DNA of 64,000 nt, taken from positions 720,986-784,985 of the forward strand of contig KN832557.1 of assembly GCA_000827205.1 (NCBI GenBank). Direction: 5' to 3'. Shown here one piece after another: positions 43,238 through 55,048 of the stretch. This DNA comes from Plicaturopsis crispa FD-325 SS-3 (lineage: Eukaryota > Basidiomycota > Agaricomycetes > Amylocorticiales > Amylocorticiaceae). The position numbers were made by a program, and so were the translations under genes. The stretch's first letter is position 1. The number at the start of each line of letters is the position of its first letter. The notes below the pieces were generated by a model that ran no database searches, was not told the origin of the DNA, and saw only the letters and a program-made list of their open reading frames with translations.

Positions 43238-44690
43238 ATGAGCGCGACAGGGCTTTCCCGACGTAGGGTACCCGCCGGATCCTCTTCAACTACGACCTCA
43301 GACCACGCATCCGAATCGGCATGGGGCTCCCCTGCGCCGTCAGCCAACGGCAGCGCATCCCATACCCCAACTACGAGTCATGCTGGCTCGGCATTCGCAG
43401 GCGGGGGGAAGGTCGCGTATGACCCACGAGACTTGGAGAGGGACGACGAGGACAGTAGACAGGGCGGCAAGATGCCGCGCCTCACAATTATGGAAGAGGT
43501 GCTATTGCTGGGCATCAAGGATAAACAGGTGAGTACTATGATTCTGTGTGAGACCGTCGCGATCAAGTTTGGTAGTCACGTCGCGAGAAAGCGCGTGCTC
43601 GTGGACGCCTGACGGGCTGTAAAGGATGTTGCTCAGCGCTACAACTCCCCAGGTGCTATAGTTGCATTCTCTTCTGTTTCCTTTGAATTTCTACCGCAAA
43701 TTATCGACTTATTGCTCGGAAAAGGCTAACAAATACACTAGGGATACCTTTCATTCTGGAACGATAACATATCCTACGCGCTCCGAGGCTGTATCCTCAT
43801 CGAATTAGCGTTACGCCGAAGAATCGCTCTTGTCAAAGACCCCAATCGGCGACGGAGTCCAATCGCAGAGCGTCTTGTCGAGGTGATCGACGACCGGCAG
43901 ACAGGCGAGACAATACTAGACGAAACCCTGCGGATGATGAAGTCCCAAGAACAAGAAAAGATCGGCATAAATGGATGGATTGATTTACTCAGCGGTGAGT
44001 CTAGTTTGCTTGCTGTACGTGGCGAAAAGTACCCGCGAGGGATTTACTGCACTGCTGTTGTCGCACTTCGTCTAAACATATTCGCCAGGGGAAACATGGA
44101 ACGTCATGAAGATCGGATTCCAACTAAAACAGGTGCGCGAACGACTTGCGAAAGGCCTCGTAGACAAGGGCGTCCTACGTACCGAGAAGCGCAATTTCCT
44201 TCTCTTTGATATGGCGACACACCCCGTTGCGGACGTCCGCACCAAGGAACAGATCGTCTCGCGCGTCGTCTCCCTCCTCACTGCCACATCATCAACTATC
44301 CCGCCTTCTGCCCTCGATAAAGAAGGCACGCAATGCCGTGCTATGCGCGCAGTGTGCTTAGTCTCGACAGCCTATGCTGCGAGCGTGCTCGACAACGCTT
44401 TCGGCAGGCTGAGCTTTGAGGACCGGGAGGCGGCCTTCCAGCGATGTGACGACATACTGGCCGAATTCTCGACGTGGCCGATAGGAAGTGCCAGTGGAAC
44501 ACCAGGCACAGGAACGCGGCGAAGGGAGCAGTCGAGGATCGGGATGGGGAACAGTGGTGTGTCCGGACGAGAGTCTGTGCTTGGCCTCATCCAGGAGGCA
44601 AAGAAAGAGCAACATGGAGAGGAAGATCTTGGGTTCGAGCTCGTCGCCGGTGTACTTGAAGTACTCTCGAAATTGGATTCGCTATTGTGA
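43238..44690 (+). CDS. VPS74: Golgi phosphoprotein 3 / Vps74 homologue
   Basis: Exons 43238-43528, 43742-43994 and 44089-44690 give 381 residues. A disordered Ser/Thr/Ala-rich N-terminus (~80 residues) precedes the GPP34 fold: [85 protein letters not shown] and a C-terminal helix with GFELVAGVLEVLSKLD. The protein is a peripheral Golgi membrane protein that binds phosphatidylinositol-4-phosphate and retains glycosyltransferases by bridging their tails to COPI. A Ser/Thr/Gly insert (about PIGSASGTPGTGTRRREQ) near the C-terminus is longer than in yeast. Exon joins match the family sequence exactly. Confidence 0.93.
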
Positions 44691-45517
44691 GGTGTGTTGC
44701 GACCGTACTCCTGCGGATTTTTTTGTTCTGTCGCGTTCGTCTCCTCGGTCTCACTACCCAGTTCATTGCAGACCAAGTCTCCACTGCCTAGTGCTCCTCT
44801 GATCTATGATCGTCCCCATGCTTGTGTATATTGGTTGCGCCTAGTATTTTATAGTCACATTGGATATATTTCGTCGCATGCTAGCAGCGCAATTAAATGC
44901 CGGTTAGCGTAGTATGTTCCTGCTCTCTCAAGGTCTCCCTCCAGCTGGTAAGGCTTAGGAGAAGTACTGACGTCGACTTGGAAGAACATATCTTGCGGTC
45001 AAGGTACTGACAGAATATTTGATGCCGTCCCTTCGTCGTCTTCCTTCCCCCATCAATTCCGCTCACCCTTAATCAATCCCCCGGATCGCCCTGCTGCTAT
45101 TGACCACGACAGGGTTCGAACGTTCAAATCTCTTGCGCGCCTCTTACCTCGAAATCCACCTCGAACTCGACCTTGACAACTTGACGTACACAGGTGTCCT
45201 CATCGCTAACGTTCGCATCCGAAACGCGCTGTGCTCAGAGCAGACATACGGGTATGTACAGAGTGGTCGACAGGACAACGACCGCCGTAATGAGCAGCTT
45301 CTCCCAATTGTACACGCCTTGCAGTCCCCGCGCGCCGCCGTACTTATGAGAGATTCTTACGGCTACTTACGCTTTGCTTCCGAAATTCTCTTAGGCGACG
45401 ATACCCTGAATAAATGATGTCTGGACCTCCGGAGCGCCGCTGCATGTTTAATATTTAACTACACCGGACTAGACGCCGTACAGCTCACTCTCTCTTCACA
45501 AACTATCGCGGTGCAAA
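44691..45517. other. Intergenic, one unsupported frame
   Basis: Between Vps74 and G-alpha. A 105-codon plus frame (45100-45417) reads plausibly (YLEIHLELDLDNLTYTGVLIANV) but starts at a TTG, has no ATG until near its end and no splice partner that I could find, so I do not call it a gene. Confidence 0.45.
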
Positions 45518-47412
45518 ATGGTTTCCTTCGATTACGATGCCTCGGACCCGCTCTCTGTGTTTATGCTCCCGCCAGCCAACGAGACGCCGGAGGAGAAAGC
45601 AGAGCGGGAAGCGCGAGAGGCGGAGGCACAGCGGATTAGTGACGCTATAGATGAGGATCTCAAGAAAGAACGCGCCGCCTTGAAACGGGAGAAGAAAATT
45701 GCGAAGGTGCTCCTGCTGGGACAGAGCGAAAGTGGTGAGTATAGGTTTCGTACTTCGCTTGCGCAACATATCGTACTCATGAATGTAAAAATCTTCAGGT
45801 AAATCTACGACACTGAAAAGTGCGTGTTATGAGAATTATCAACCATGAAGTGTGCTCAACGAGTCTATAGATTTCCGCATGCAATATACTCCTGCGGCGT
45901 GGAAAGCAGAGCGCGCGTCCTGGCGCGCCGTCGTCCAGCTCAATCTCGTGCACTCCGTCAATATCATCCTCCACGCCCTTCACGCAGAAATGACCGGCCA
46001 ACAGGTCGCTTCCGACGACGGCGAAGACGACTCCGTGCCGGCACCCACCGCTGACGAGGCAGCAGAACTTAAATTCACAGAAAAGCACGACCTTCTCAAA
46101 CTTCGTCTGCGCCCCCTTGCGGACATAGAGCGCGATCTCAAGCGGAAGCTCGGTGCGAGCGCCGAGGAGCTACGTGAACGCAGCAATTCTCAGAGCGCGA
46201 CACCCTTCGATTCGCAGGTAGCTGGCGCTTCAACCACCCGGCGGAAGCGGATGAATGAGTTCACCATTCACTCGTGGAAAAACCCTCTCGAGCGTTCCTC
46301 CACCGAGTCGAATTCGACGCAGGACAAATTTGACGAGGCTACTACAGTCATAGCTGGATGCAGGGACGACATGCAGAGCTTATGGGACGACGCCGTTGTG
46401 CGGAAAGTTCTGGTACGACGAAATATACGGCTAGAAAACACGCCTGGCTTGTAAGTCCTGCGCACATATACCATCCCTACGCAACTGTCTCGATCTGACA
46501 TGTCATCTCTCAAGCTTCCTCGACGACCTCAAACGGATAGCAAACGCCGACTACGAGCCCTCGGATGACGATGTTGTCCGAGCTCGCCTGCGGACGATGG
46601 GTGTTGTCGAACATCGATTGCGCTTCGAACAAGGTGCGATCATTCTGCTTGTGCCCTCTGCGCTATTCTGATCGGCGTCAGGTGCTCAAGCGGGGTATGA
46701 ATGGAGGCTTTACGACGTTGGGGGTTCAAGAACGCAGGTTCGTCCCTATCGATGGCGGATGAGATCGCATTGCGCTTACATATCTCTGCAGCGTGCGGCC
46801 TGGTTGCCGTTCTTTGAAAACGTCAACGCCGTCATTTTCCTCGCCCCCATATCGTGCTTCAACGAGCGCCTCGCCGAAGACTCGCGCGTCAACCGCCTCG
46901 AGGACTCGTTTCTTCTCTGGAAGTCGGTCTGCTCATCGAAGCTCCTCGCAAAGGCGACGATGGTCATCTTCCTCAACAAATGCGACCTCCTCGACCGTAA
47001 GCTTCGACAAGGCGTGAAGATCAATAAGTATCTGCCAAGCTACGGAGATCGGGAGAATAACATGCCTACTGTGGTGAAATGTCAGCAGCCCCCACCTTCC
47101 TGCTCCATTCGTATGACTCACCCTCAGCCTGCCGCAGATTTACGGCAGAAAGTAAAGGACATGCTCAAGCAGCATTCTCCGGAACCTCGTGCATGCTACG
47201 CCTATGCGACATCCGTGACCGTGAGTTCGATCAAGACCTGCCTGACGATAAGTTATCTAATAGCGAGCATTGTCACAGGACACGAAAGCGACCGCAACAA
47301 CCCTCAGCTCAGGTAAGTCTGACGTACCAGTGTGCATTCTCTGGCTGACATGCATGCTCTAGTTCGGGACGGTATCCTGCGAGGACAACTTAAGCAAGCC
47401 GAATTCGTTTGA
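45518..47412 (+). CDS. Heterotrimeric G-protein alpha subunit, divergent basidiomycete type
   Basis: Nine exons (45518-45734, 45799-45819, 45871-46450, 46515-46633, 46682-46737, 46792-47080, 47138-47220, 47279-47312, 47363-47412) sum to 482 residues; one exon is only 21 nt. G1 is LLLGQSESGKSTTL (GxxxxGKST kept, canonical GAGES altered to GQSES). Switch I is RARLRTMGVVEHRL with the catalytic Arg. G3 reads YDVGGSRTQRAAW, so the catalytic Gln is Ser. G4 is FLNKCDLL; G5 is ATSVTDTKA. The helical domain carries a large acidic/basic insert (about 46010-46330). The C-terminus (QAEFV) lacks a pertussis-toxin Cys. No MGxxxS myristoylation start. Such divergent, insert-bearing G-alphas are expanded in mushrooms; coupling partners are unknown. 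Confidence 0.9.
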
Positions 47413-47624
47413 GTACACCACTATACCACTAGAACATCTACATATAACCTCCACCTGTAATGGTTTCCTAATTGTCCTTGCTTGCTGCATTATTTATTGC
47501 TCTGGATAGCTCCTCTTTATCTAACACATTGTTATTCGAATTTATCGTACTTCTCATCTTTCTTCGCAATAATACATGGGGATCATATCGTTGTATATCT
47601 GAAGCAAAATAAAAGCTGTCCGTG

Positions 47625-49616
47625 TCACGTCAACGGCTTCCATCCGTCTCCAGCGGGCCATTTCAAACTGTCCGCGTCCCGCAAGTCCCGTGTCCGGCCC
47701 CTCTCATCCGGGCCCTCGCCCTCGTCGCTATACCCCTCGTCCGCAAACACATCCTGATCGAGGTCGATGCTGTTGCCATCGTCCCGCCCCCGCTCATCCG
47801 TCATTAGCCCCCGCTCGCCCTCCTCGGACCACGGGCCGCCCGCATGGTTCACGTACCCGCGGCGGCTCAGCCCCGCCTCCGCCTTGTACCGCGCCGCATC
47901 CAGCCGCGGCTGCGCCTTGGTGTGCAGGTTCGCAAACGTGCGCTGGAGGTTCGCCATCGGCGACGTCTCCGACGGATCGCGCCCGTTCGGTGCCGTCAAG
48001 GAAACGTGCCGCGTGAGCAGGGATGTGTTCGGCTGGGGCGGCGTCGTGAACGGGGAGTTCTCGACGGAGGAGTTGGGTGCCAGCTGGAAGCTTTCGGGCC
48101 GGCGCCGTCTGGGCGGGGGGATGGGGGGTGGAGATTGTTGATGCATCGATTTGGAGCGTGATACGCGGGTAGAATTCGGTGTGGGGGGCCACGACGGATC
48201 GGAGTCCTCGCTAAGCTGCACGGACTGTCGGCGGTCGGGGTGCGTGGGCGGTGCTGCAGGCAGGTCGGTCGTCGTGTACGTAGGGGAGCCAGAGAATGGC
48301 GATGTCCTAGAATCCCTGTCGCCTGGAGCTGACCGGAAGGGACTAGTGTATTGTCTGCGGTACGAATCATATGCGCCTGCTACTTCCTCCAGTGAGGCCG
48401 ATGACGGAGGCGGGGGGCTTCTCCTTCGACGAGGTAATGGGGGTTTATCCAACGACAAGTCGTCCGAGTCCGATGTCGCAGTCGTACTAGCTGATCCGGC
48501 CGTAAACCGTCTCGGTGGACTTGAACTATGAACACTCGTAGCACTACTGCTTTTGAGGACCTGCATTATGCGTTCTCTCTCCAGCTGTTCCTCCGCTCTC
48601 TTCATTGTCTGACCCGCCTTGCTGGCCTGCAGCGATTGGCGCATCAGGGGGCTCGTAACGTGTGTTGTTTTGATCGAGCCCGACGGAGGGAAAGAAGGTA
48701 TAACGGGTCGCTGAGAGCTTGTCGAAGCAGCGGGAGATACACCTAAAGAAGCATGTCGAGGAGGTGGTCCAAACACAGGTTTTCGAGGTGGTAAAGGAGG
48801 CGTCCGACCCTCCGCTTTAGAAATGCTAGTACCGGCATTCATGGATTTGGCACGGGTGACAAATGGGTTGTTGCTGGGCGGCAACAGAGCAGTATCATCG
48901 GAGGACGTGATCGCAGGCGTTGACCGTTCCGCTGATGGACGAAACGGATTGGACAGTGACGGAGTAGAATGGTGAGATGTGCGCCGTGCCGGCGGGGGCG
49001 GTGCTTGCTTGAGTGGGGATAGCGGTCGAGCAAGAGGTGGGGGTCGTGGTGGTGGGCCATGCTGCGATGCACGTTTCTTGGGAGGGGATGGTGGTCGACT
49101 AGGACCGGATTCAGGATGTGCTGTAAACAACACAGTTAGCGATACTCGACGAAATTAACGTGCGCACGTATCCGTCCTCGATTTGACGCCACAGCCGTTC
49201 GAGTAGAAGGCACACACCTTGCACAAAAGCAAGACCCTTATCGACGCCCTTTCCCTGCTCCGCGTGTAGCACTAACCGAAGAGCTGCGAAAAACTGGCCG
49301 CCGGTGAGGCAATCGGTTTGGCCTAAGTTCGGGTGAAAGTACTTGAGAATCTAAAGCACACGCGTTCGGACTGATACATATACGGTGGAATGGACATGGG
49401 GGTACGTACCGTATCAATATCCGAGGTGGAGACATCGGAATACCTGCCACGGAGCCATGCCCTGGCCTCGCGGACCCCGACGGTCAATCCTTCGAAGTAA
49501 GCATCGTCGTTGGACTGTTTTTGATCTTCGGCTAGAGCAAGGTCTGTCAGAGATGGTATGTAGAGCGCGTATTCGGCGTCGTTGAGCGCAGAAACATGGA
49601 GACTGAGCGGCCGCAT
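47625..49616 (-). CDS. EH-domain protein with long Pro/Ser-rich tail
   Basis: Exons 49616-49410, 49350-49218 and 49120-47625 give 611 residues. The N-terminal ~110 residues form an EH/EF-hand-like domain typical of an agaricomycete family (LSLHVSALNDAEYALYI, DDAYFEGLTVGVREARAWL, LKYFHPNLG, LTGGQFFAALRLV). The remaining 500 residues are disordered: poly-Pro clusters (PPKKRASQHGPPPRPPP), NPF motifs (SNPFRPS, SNNPFVTR) that are themselves EH-binding, a coiled-coil bit (MKRAEEQLERERIMQVLKS), and an acidic SDEGEGPDERG end. EH proteins act in endocytosis and vesicle traffic. No transmembrane segment. Start chosen at MRPLSLHVS; the calcium-binding loop looks degenerate. Confidence 0.8.
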
Positions 49617-50039
49617 TGATGGTAGGAGGAAAAGGTGGTGCACTTGGCGTGCAGACTCCCGACGGCGGCTGCACCGCGGGCGCCACAACCCAAAGCATCC
49701 GTTCCGAGTCCAGCTGATTTGCGTTCTTTCCGTTCTCCGTCACTTTTCCTTTCACCAGTATTATCATCTCGTAGTCGTGGTTCAGCGTTCAAATAGCATT
49801 TGACCGCTGCGCTTGCTGGCAGCAGTTTGCGAGAATGGGACAACAGTTCTCCTATGCATGTTCATCACCTTCCGTTCATCGCTGAGCAACCGGTAACATA
49901 TATAGCTGTCGGGTAAGTCTCTTCAACTCGAGTATCATCACTGACTAGGACAGGGAATGGGAATGGGATGCCATCCGTCTATCATGCTGCCTCAGCCCTG
50001 AAGGATCAAGGTTTCTTCAAGGTTTTTCTTACATAGACA
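49617..50039. other. Divergent intergenic region
   Basis: Promoter side of the EH-domain gene. A plus-strand ATG at about 49834 (MGQQFSYAC, a myristoylation-like start) opens only 16 codons; it could be a first exon of the BTB-like gene, but no phase-compatible join was found. Confidence 0.4.
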
Positions 50040-50890
50040 ATGGGATTACTTGACTCAAACTTGAGCGTCTATAGAAATGCCTTGACTACCCTCGAGGAGC
50101 CGCCGAGGATCAAGCCAATGCCAAGCACACCCTTCCGCTGGATAGAAGGTCCTAGCTTTTACCTTGTCCCCCGAGTGCTCGCCGCAGGATTGCAACTTGA
50201 AGACATGAAAACCAGCACGCGAATCGCCACACAGCAGTCGACGTCCAACACTGTGGGTCTCCTGCTACATGATACCCTGTATCGATTACTTATTCCCCCT
50301 CATCCAGTCCTTGTCACACCACGATTTTGCGATAGCTGTTTGTCTAAAATCGGCCGTAAGAATCTCGAGCTGTATCAAAAGGAATCAGCGGCCGAGCAGA
50401 TCGCATTGGGGGAGACCGTCAATCCCATTGAATTTCCTGTTGTTCTCGAGCTGCCGCTGCAGTGGACGCATCGCCAGCGCCGACCTTGCCTCAGAAAGCA
50501 CTCTCGACGTACTGGCGGCGCTGGCGGCTGCGGAGAAATACCAGGTATATTCTGCCATGGAGATCGGTAGCGCTCGTATGATTGCATCTTGTACTTACCC
50601 ATAAATGCATCAGGTCTACTAGGCGTCTTTTTTACCACAAATAAAGTACTCGTGCTCATGCATATTTGATGTCTAACGCGAAGCACGCCGAACGATTGCT
50701 GGATGTTGACTGTAATAATCATTGAAAGCACAGCAGGTGTATGTAGCAGCTTTACAAAAGCGCTGCAAATACGCTGTGGGATAGCGCCCAGGGCACAGCC
50801 TTCCGCGCGCCCACAGCGCCAGTACTGGGCAGAGTTGGGGCAGAGGCGTTCGACGATGACTCGGATGATATGTGAACCCAAGGACTCGGG
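50040..50890 (+). CDS. BTB/POZ-like domain protein, incomplete model
   Basis: Weak model. The first block (from 50040, MGLLDSNLSVYRN) has no recognisable motif. From about 50460 another frame reads GRIASADLASESTLDVLAAL AAAEKYQVYSAMEI, the typical 'LDxLxALxxAAxKYxM' helix pair of mushroom BTB proteins. After a likely intron, a further block near 50745-50890 reads RCGIAPRAQPSARPQRQYWA-like sequence ending at a GTGAGT donor, so a final exon may overlap the start of the acetyltransferase transcript. The frames change between blocks and splice joins are uncertain, so this may be a pseudogene. BTB proteins of this type are a large expanded family with unknown partners. Confidence 0.4.
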
Positions 50891-50990
50891 ACACAGGTGA
50901 GTACCTTCCCGGTCATACAAAAAGTACTCAAGTGTCCCCGACAAGCTCAAGATCGTTCCTCAATCATTCAGCATCACAAAAACACACGCC

Positions 50991-51500
50991 ATGTCCTCAA
51001 CTCCACCTGCAGGTTACGCCTTTCTCGACGCGCCTCCATCCCTCGAGGACTACCTCTCCCTCCGACGCGCCAACGGCCTGTCAACCAAATCGCCTGCGCA
51101 AGGTGCCGGCGCCATATCCGGCAGCTGGGCATTCTCTACCATCGTCTACACGCCCCCCTCCGATTCTACAACATCGGCCTCCGATTCCGCACCGCCGTCG
51201 GTCGTTGGCATGATCCGCGCCATCGGCGACGGCGGGTGGTACTTCGTCATCGCGGACATGGCCGTCCTTCCGGCGCACCGACGCAAGGGACTCGGGGAGG
51301 CGTTGCTGCAGCGGATGCTGCATAAGATCAAGACGGAGACACCGCCGGGTGTATTGATAACGCTGAGTGCAGACGCGATGGGGGTTCCGTTATACAAGCG
51401 GAATGGTTTCGTGGAAACTGCGCCCTCGAGCATAGGAATGTGGTTGCCTGTGGATTCAGCACATGCTGGGAAGGACAGTACGGGTGTCGATGAAGGGTAG
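50991..51500 (+). CDS. GNAT-family N-acetyltransferase
   Basis: Single exon of 169 residues. The acetyl-CoA binding motif A is AHRRKGLGEALLQRML (R/Q-x-x-G-x-G/A), preceded by strand WYFVIADMAVLP and followed by motif B LYKRNGFVET. The N-terminal part (YLSLRRANGL) and a loop of Ser/Thr (PPSDSTTSASDSAPP) complete a small one-domain enzyme. It resembles fungal GNAT proteins acting on small amines or aminoglycoside-like substrates; the acceptor is unknown. Confidence 0.85.
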   Translation: MSSTPPAGYAFLDAPPSLEDYLSLRRANGLSTKSPAQGAGAISGSWAFSTIVYTPPSDSTTSASDSAPPSVVGMIRAIGDGGWYFVIADMAVLPAHRRKGLGEALLQRMLHKIKTETPPGVLITLSADAMGVPLYKRNGFVETAPSSIGMWLPVDSAHAGKDSTGVDEG

Positions 51501-51897
51501 TCAGATAAGGGAATCGGGGATTTACTACTTACTCGACACGCTTAAATAAATTCTACGGATAAGTATGCAATACTTGCGCCCTCTTGCTCCAGGATGTACA
51601 AATTTCGAAATACTTGTCAGGTCTTCAGACTTTCCACCGCTTCAAGGAATTGCAGGAAGCGATGTAAGTACTGTGGTTCACGGCGAAGATCACAATACAT
51701 GGGCCTCGAGAAGGACCCCGGATGTACAGATTTTTAGGTGCCAAAGGTCCACACTGCGGCGCGACAACCTACACGATATCGATACTACACAGTGGACTGC
51801 GACATTGTGTTGTATTGCGTTACTATTGAAAACAAATGGCCCATGTCCGATCCGTGCAGGAAACGTTCGAAAACCGAAAACACAGCTTACACCAAAA
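51501..51897. other. Convergent 3' flank with a copy of a dispersed motif
   Basis: Between the convergent acetyltransferase and Cdc20 genes. Positions about 51714-51743 hold, in minus orientation, one of three copies of a motif reading GGCACCTAAAAATCTGTACA then TCCGGGGTCC. Confidence 0.6.
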
Positions 51898-53640
51898 TCA
51901 CCGCAACGTCAAGATCCCGCCCGTCGTCTTACTCGCCGACCTCCCCTCCCCATCCAACCTCTTCGCGCTCTTTTTCTTCTCCACCTCCCACAGCCTCCAG
52001 AACTTCAGATTCTCGTCCCCTGCGCCCGTGCACACAACATCGCCTGCGGGACTCACCGCACTGAACAGCACGCGGCTGTCGTGCGCATCGCGTATCTCCG
52101 CCACGCGCTCCATGCTCGGGTACGCGTGCACCATGAGCGCGTTCGTTGGGTACCCGTGGGTAGTAGCGAACTCCTTGCGGTGCGGCGCCCACTGGATCGA
52201 CGTAACCTGTGACGGCGTCTTCAACGTATGTAGCCGCGCGCCGGTTGTGCTGTTCCACACATGCACGCTCGCGTCGTTCGTGCCGCCGCCACTCGCGAGG
52301 AGCGTCGGCTGCCACGGGCACCACGCGACGGCCTTCACCGCGGCCGTGTGGTTTCGCTTCGTCCACTTCGCGGCCCCGCGCGCGCCGGGACCGACGTCGC
52401 CGACGCGGCCGTCCCAGATGTTCACGACGTTGTCGTTTCCGCCGCTCGCGAGCAGCTCGCCGTCCGCGCGCCACTTGAGCCCGCAGACCTCACCCGTGTG
52501 CCCGAGGAGCTCCATGACCTTGTGCCGCGCGGCGCGCACGTCGTGGTGCCAGATGCTGCCGTCGCCGCACGCGGAGCTTAGAAGGTGCTCGTGCCAGGAG
52601 AGCGCCGCGACCTGGTTCTGGTGGCCGGCCATCGTGCGCAGCTTTTGGCCAGTCTCGACGTCCCACAGCTCAACCTCGCCGCTGCCGATGCCCACTCCGA
52701 GGAAGGCGCCGTCGTTGGAGAAGTCTACAGAGGAGATATATGAGCCCTCGGGCGCCTCGCCGACGAGCGTGACGGTGCCGGTGTCTGCGCGCCAGATGTA
52801 GGTGCACTCTGCGAGGGCGACGGCCACGACGTTAAGGCACGACCAGCTGAGGAGGTTGAGGTAGAAGTCGTCGACCATGCCGGGTGCGTCGAGCACGCGC
52901 TCCGGCTGGGTGGGGATGCGGCGTGCTTTGTTTGTCGTCGCACCGGTGGACGATGGCAGGGCGCCAGGGCGCGTAGACAGTGGGCGTGCGAATTCACGCT
53001 GCTGGGCGAGGGTAGAGTCCATGGAGGCTGGCGGCGGAGGCTCATGGTAAGCGAGGATGCGACGGTTGAGCGGGACACCAGTGGCGGCGGCCAGGCGAGC
53101 GGTGTGGCCTGGAGACGCAGACTGTGGATTCAACGACAACATGTCGAGGGTCGCGGTCACGTCTGTCTCCTCGCGCGTGGTGATGAAACGATCGCCGCAG
53201 TCTCGCTGCGCAACTGTTAGCGTTTGCGTTTACTGAGGCAATGAACAACGTACCTTTGAGCCAGGTGTCGACCTAGATCGCTTTGTTTCTGGCCTTGGCG
53301 GAGGAATGTAATCGTGGGTGACGACGTCGAGCTTGCTCTCGATGCCGCCTTTTCTAATGACACCTGCACTAGCTTGGCGCTGCAAGGACGCCGAGACGGG
53401 GATGCCACCCGAGGTCGTGCGCTTGACCGGCGAAACAGGGCGAGAGCGGGGTGCTGCTATGAACGGGTTCGTGATATCTGCTTGCTGAGGTTTCGAGCTG
53501 GACCCGGTGCGCTTTCTCTGTGGTTTCGTCGGAGAAAGTGAGACCGCGTTGAAGGACGAAACGAGAGACGGTGTGAGAGGTGTCTTTGCATCTGAACGAG
53601 AGCGGTGTCGCGAAGGCGTTCGCGGGTTCTGCTGCGACAT
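51898..53640 (-). CDS. CDC20: Cdc20/Slp1-type activator of the anaphase-promoting complex
   Basis: Exons 53640-53254 and 53205-51898 give 564 residues. The N-terminus is disordered and basic with many SP/TP sites; the C-box is GDRFITTR immediately after the intron. Then comes the signature RIPTQPERVLDAPGMVDDFY LNLLSWSCLN that opens a seven-bladed WD40 propeller (SSVDFSNDGAFLGVG, ELWDVETGQKLRTMAGH, GLKWRADGELLASGGNDN, KAVAWCPWQPTLLASGGGTN). The C-terminus ends ILTLR, close to the usual Ile-Arg tail that docks on the complex. Cdc20 recruits securin and cyclin B for ubiquitylation at metaphase-anaphase. The sequence fits the Cdc20 branch better than Cdh1 (PERVLDAPGMVDD). GC is high in the propeller exon, which makes a long antisense frame. 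Confidence 0.93.
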
Positions 53641-55048
53641 CTTGACGTGGAAAATGAGCTATGAACGCGAGAAAGTTGTGGCAAGAGACAAGACGCGCCG
53701 CGTGCTTTCAACAAGTTCAACATCCCGAGGAGCATGGGCCCCTGGCACCTCAAAATCTGCACATCCGGGGTCCTTCCTGGGATCGTGGTGCTCAAGACCG
53801 TGACGCGCTCCTTGACTCAGACCGGTAAATCCAAGTCGTTTATAACTCTCTGGAATTCTTGGACAGAGTATTTTGGACTACCTCAAAGAAGCGATCTCGT
53901 TATGAACACCTCACCACTCCAAATATCCATGTCTTCCTCAAGTTAATGTCCACCACCGGCGCATAGTAGGGCAGGACCTTATGATGACTCCCAAACGACT
54001 CCCTTGGTCTCGCCTCCTCTGTCCCTCGCGAAATTGTTCAAGTTCGCTTGTTTGATTGAGCTCGAGGGATTTGTATGGCATCCGCAGCGCCTTCGTTGCA
54101 TTCGGCGTCGCCTTCGCGTTGCAAACGAGGAAATTCGGACAACGTGGGCTTGAGTGGACGAGTGTCGAGGAAAGAGCCGAAGACTCGCCGACTCTTCCAT
54201 GGCCATCGCGTGCCTTTCAGCTTCAGGCTCGGCCAGGTATGATATGATCGCTATACTTAGCATCGGATCAGCTGTAACGAGCGCTGAACTCCTTGTAGCT
54301 GTGACGAGCGTCTGGCGTTGCCATTCGGCCTCGAGGTGGTTTTCAAACCGAGGCAACGCTAAGCGCTCTTCACAGCTCTACCGCAGTCGGAGGGTTGTCT
54401 CTCCTAGTCTCTCCTAGTCTCCAAAACATCGTCCCTGTCTCGAAAATTACGAACATCCCGGGTTACGCGACACCTCCGGTCGATGCTCGGCGGACATCAT
54501 CTTACTCGCGAAGATACTGGAGACATGAACAATGGACCCCACGCTGAGGCAGGCAATCCGCAGGCTACGGTTCTATCAAAGAAACGAAAGCGTTTAACTT
54601 CTGGCTCTTGGGGCGAAGGCCCCACGTTCTCTTCCACAATTGTTGTTCCCCAGCCCTCCATCTCGTCCATATCAGATTTTACTTGGCAGGCCACCACCAC
54701 AGTTGATACTCTGGTATGATTCATCATTTCTTGTTGTACACCCAACCAATCATCATAACTGGCCACCCGATGACAGTCACCCGGACACTCGATGGAAGTA
54801 GTAGTAATTTATGAGGTATGGATTCGCTATCGTTACCCGCAGCTACTTTTTGACTGGGTTCCATTTGTCAAGAGCCTTGCGTCAACGTTGATAGGCACAT
54901 TCCATAGCCACCCTCCCAGCTGGGGCGAGCAGTATACAAGGTAATAATTTATACGAGTAGATCTGTCATACAGCAGTGTGGGCTGACTAAATGAGTTAGT
55001 GTTGCACAACAGATCGAGGATTGTGTTAGTCAAGGGGTTAGCGCAACT
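53641..55048. other. Intergenic, no confident gene
   Basis: About 1.4 kb between the divergent Cdc20 and kinase genes. A plus-orientation copy of the dispersed ~35-bp motif lies at about 53747-53776 just upstream of Cdc20. Frames at 53979-54356 (minus) and 54056-54417 (plus) have no motif. A 10-bp doublet (CTCTCCTAGT) is near 54405. Confidence 0.5.

Noticed and set aside
45100-45417. 105-codon plus frame between Vps74 and G-alpha
   Set aside because: No ATG near its start and no phase-compatible upstream exon; no motif.
51929-52474. 181-codon frame antisense to Cdc20
   Set aside because: Arg-rich composition, lies wholly within the GC-rich WD40 exon; a shadow of the real gene.
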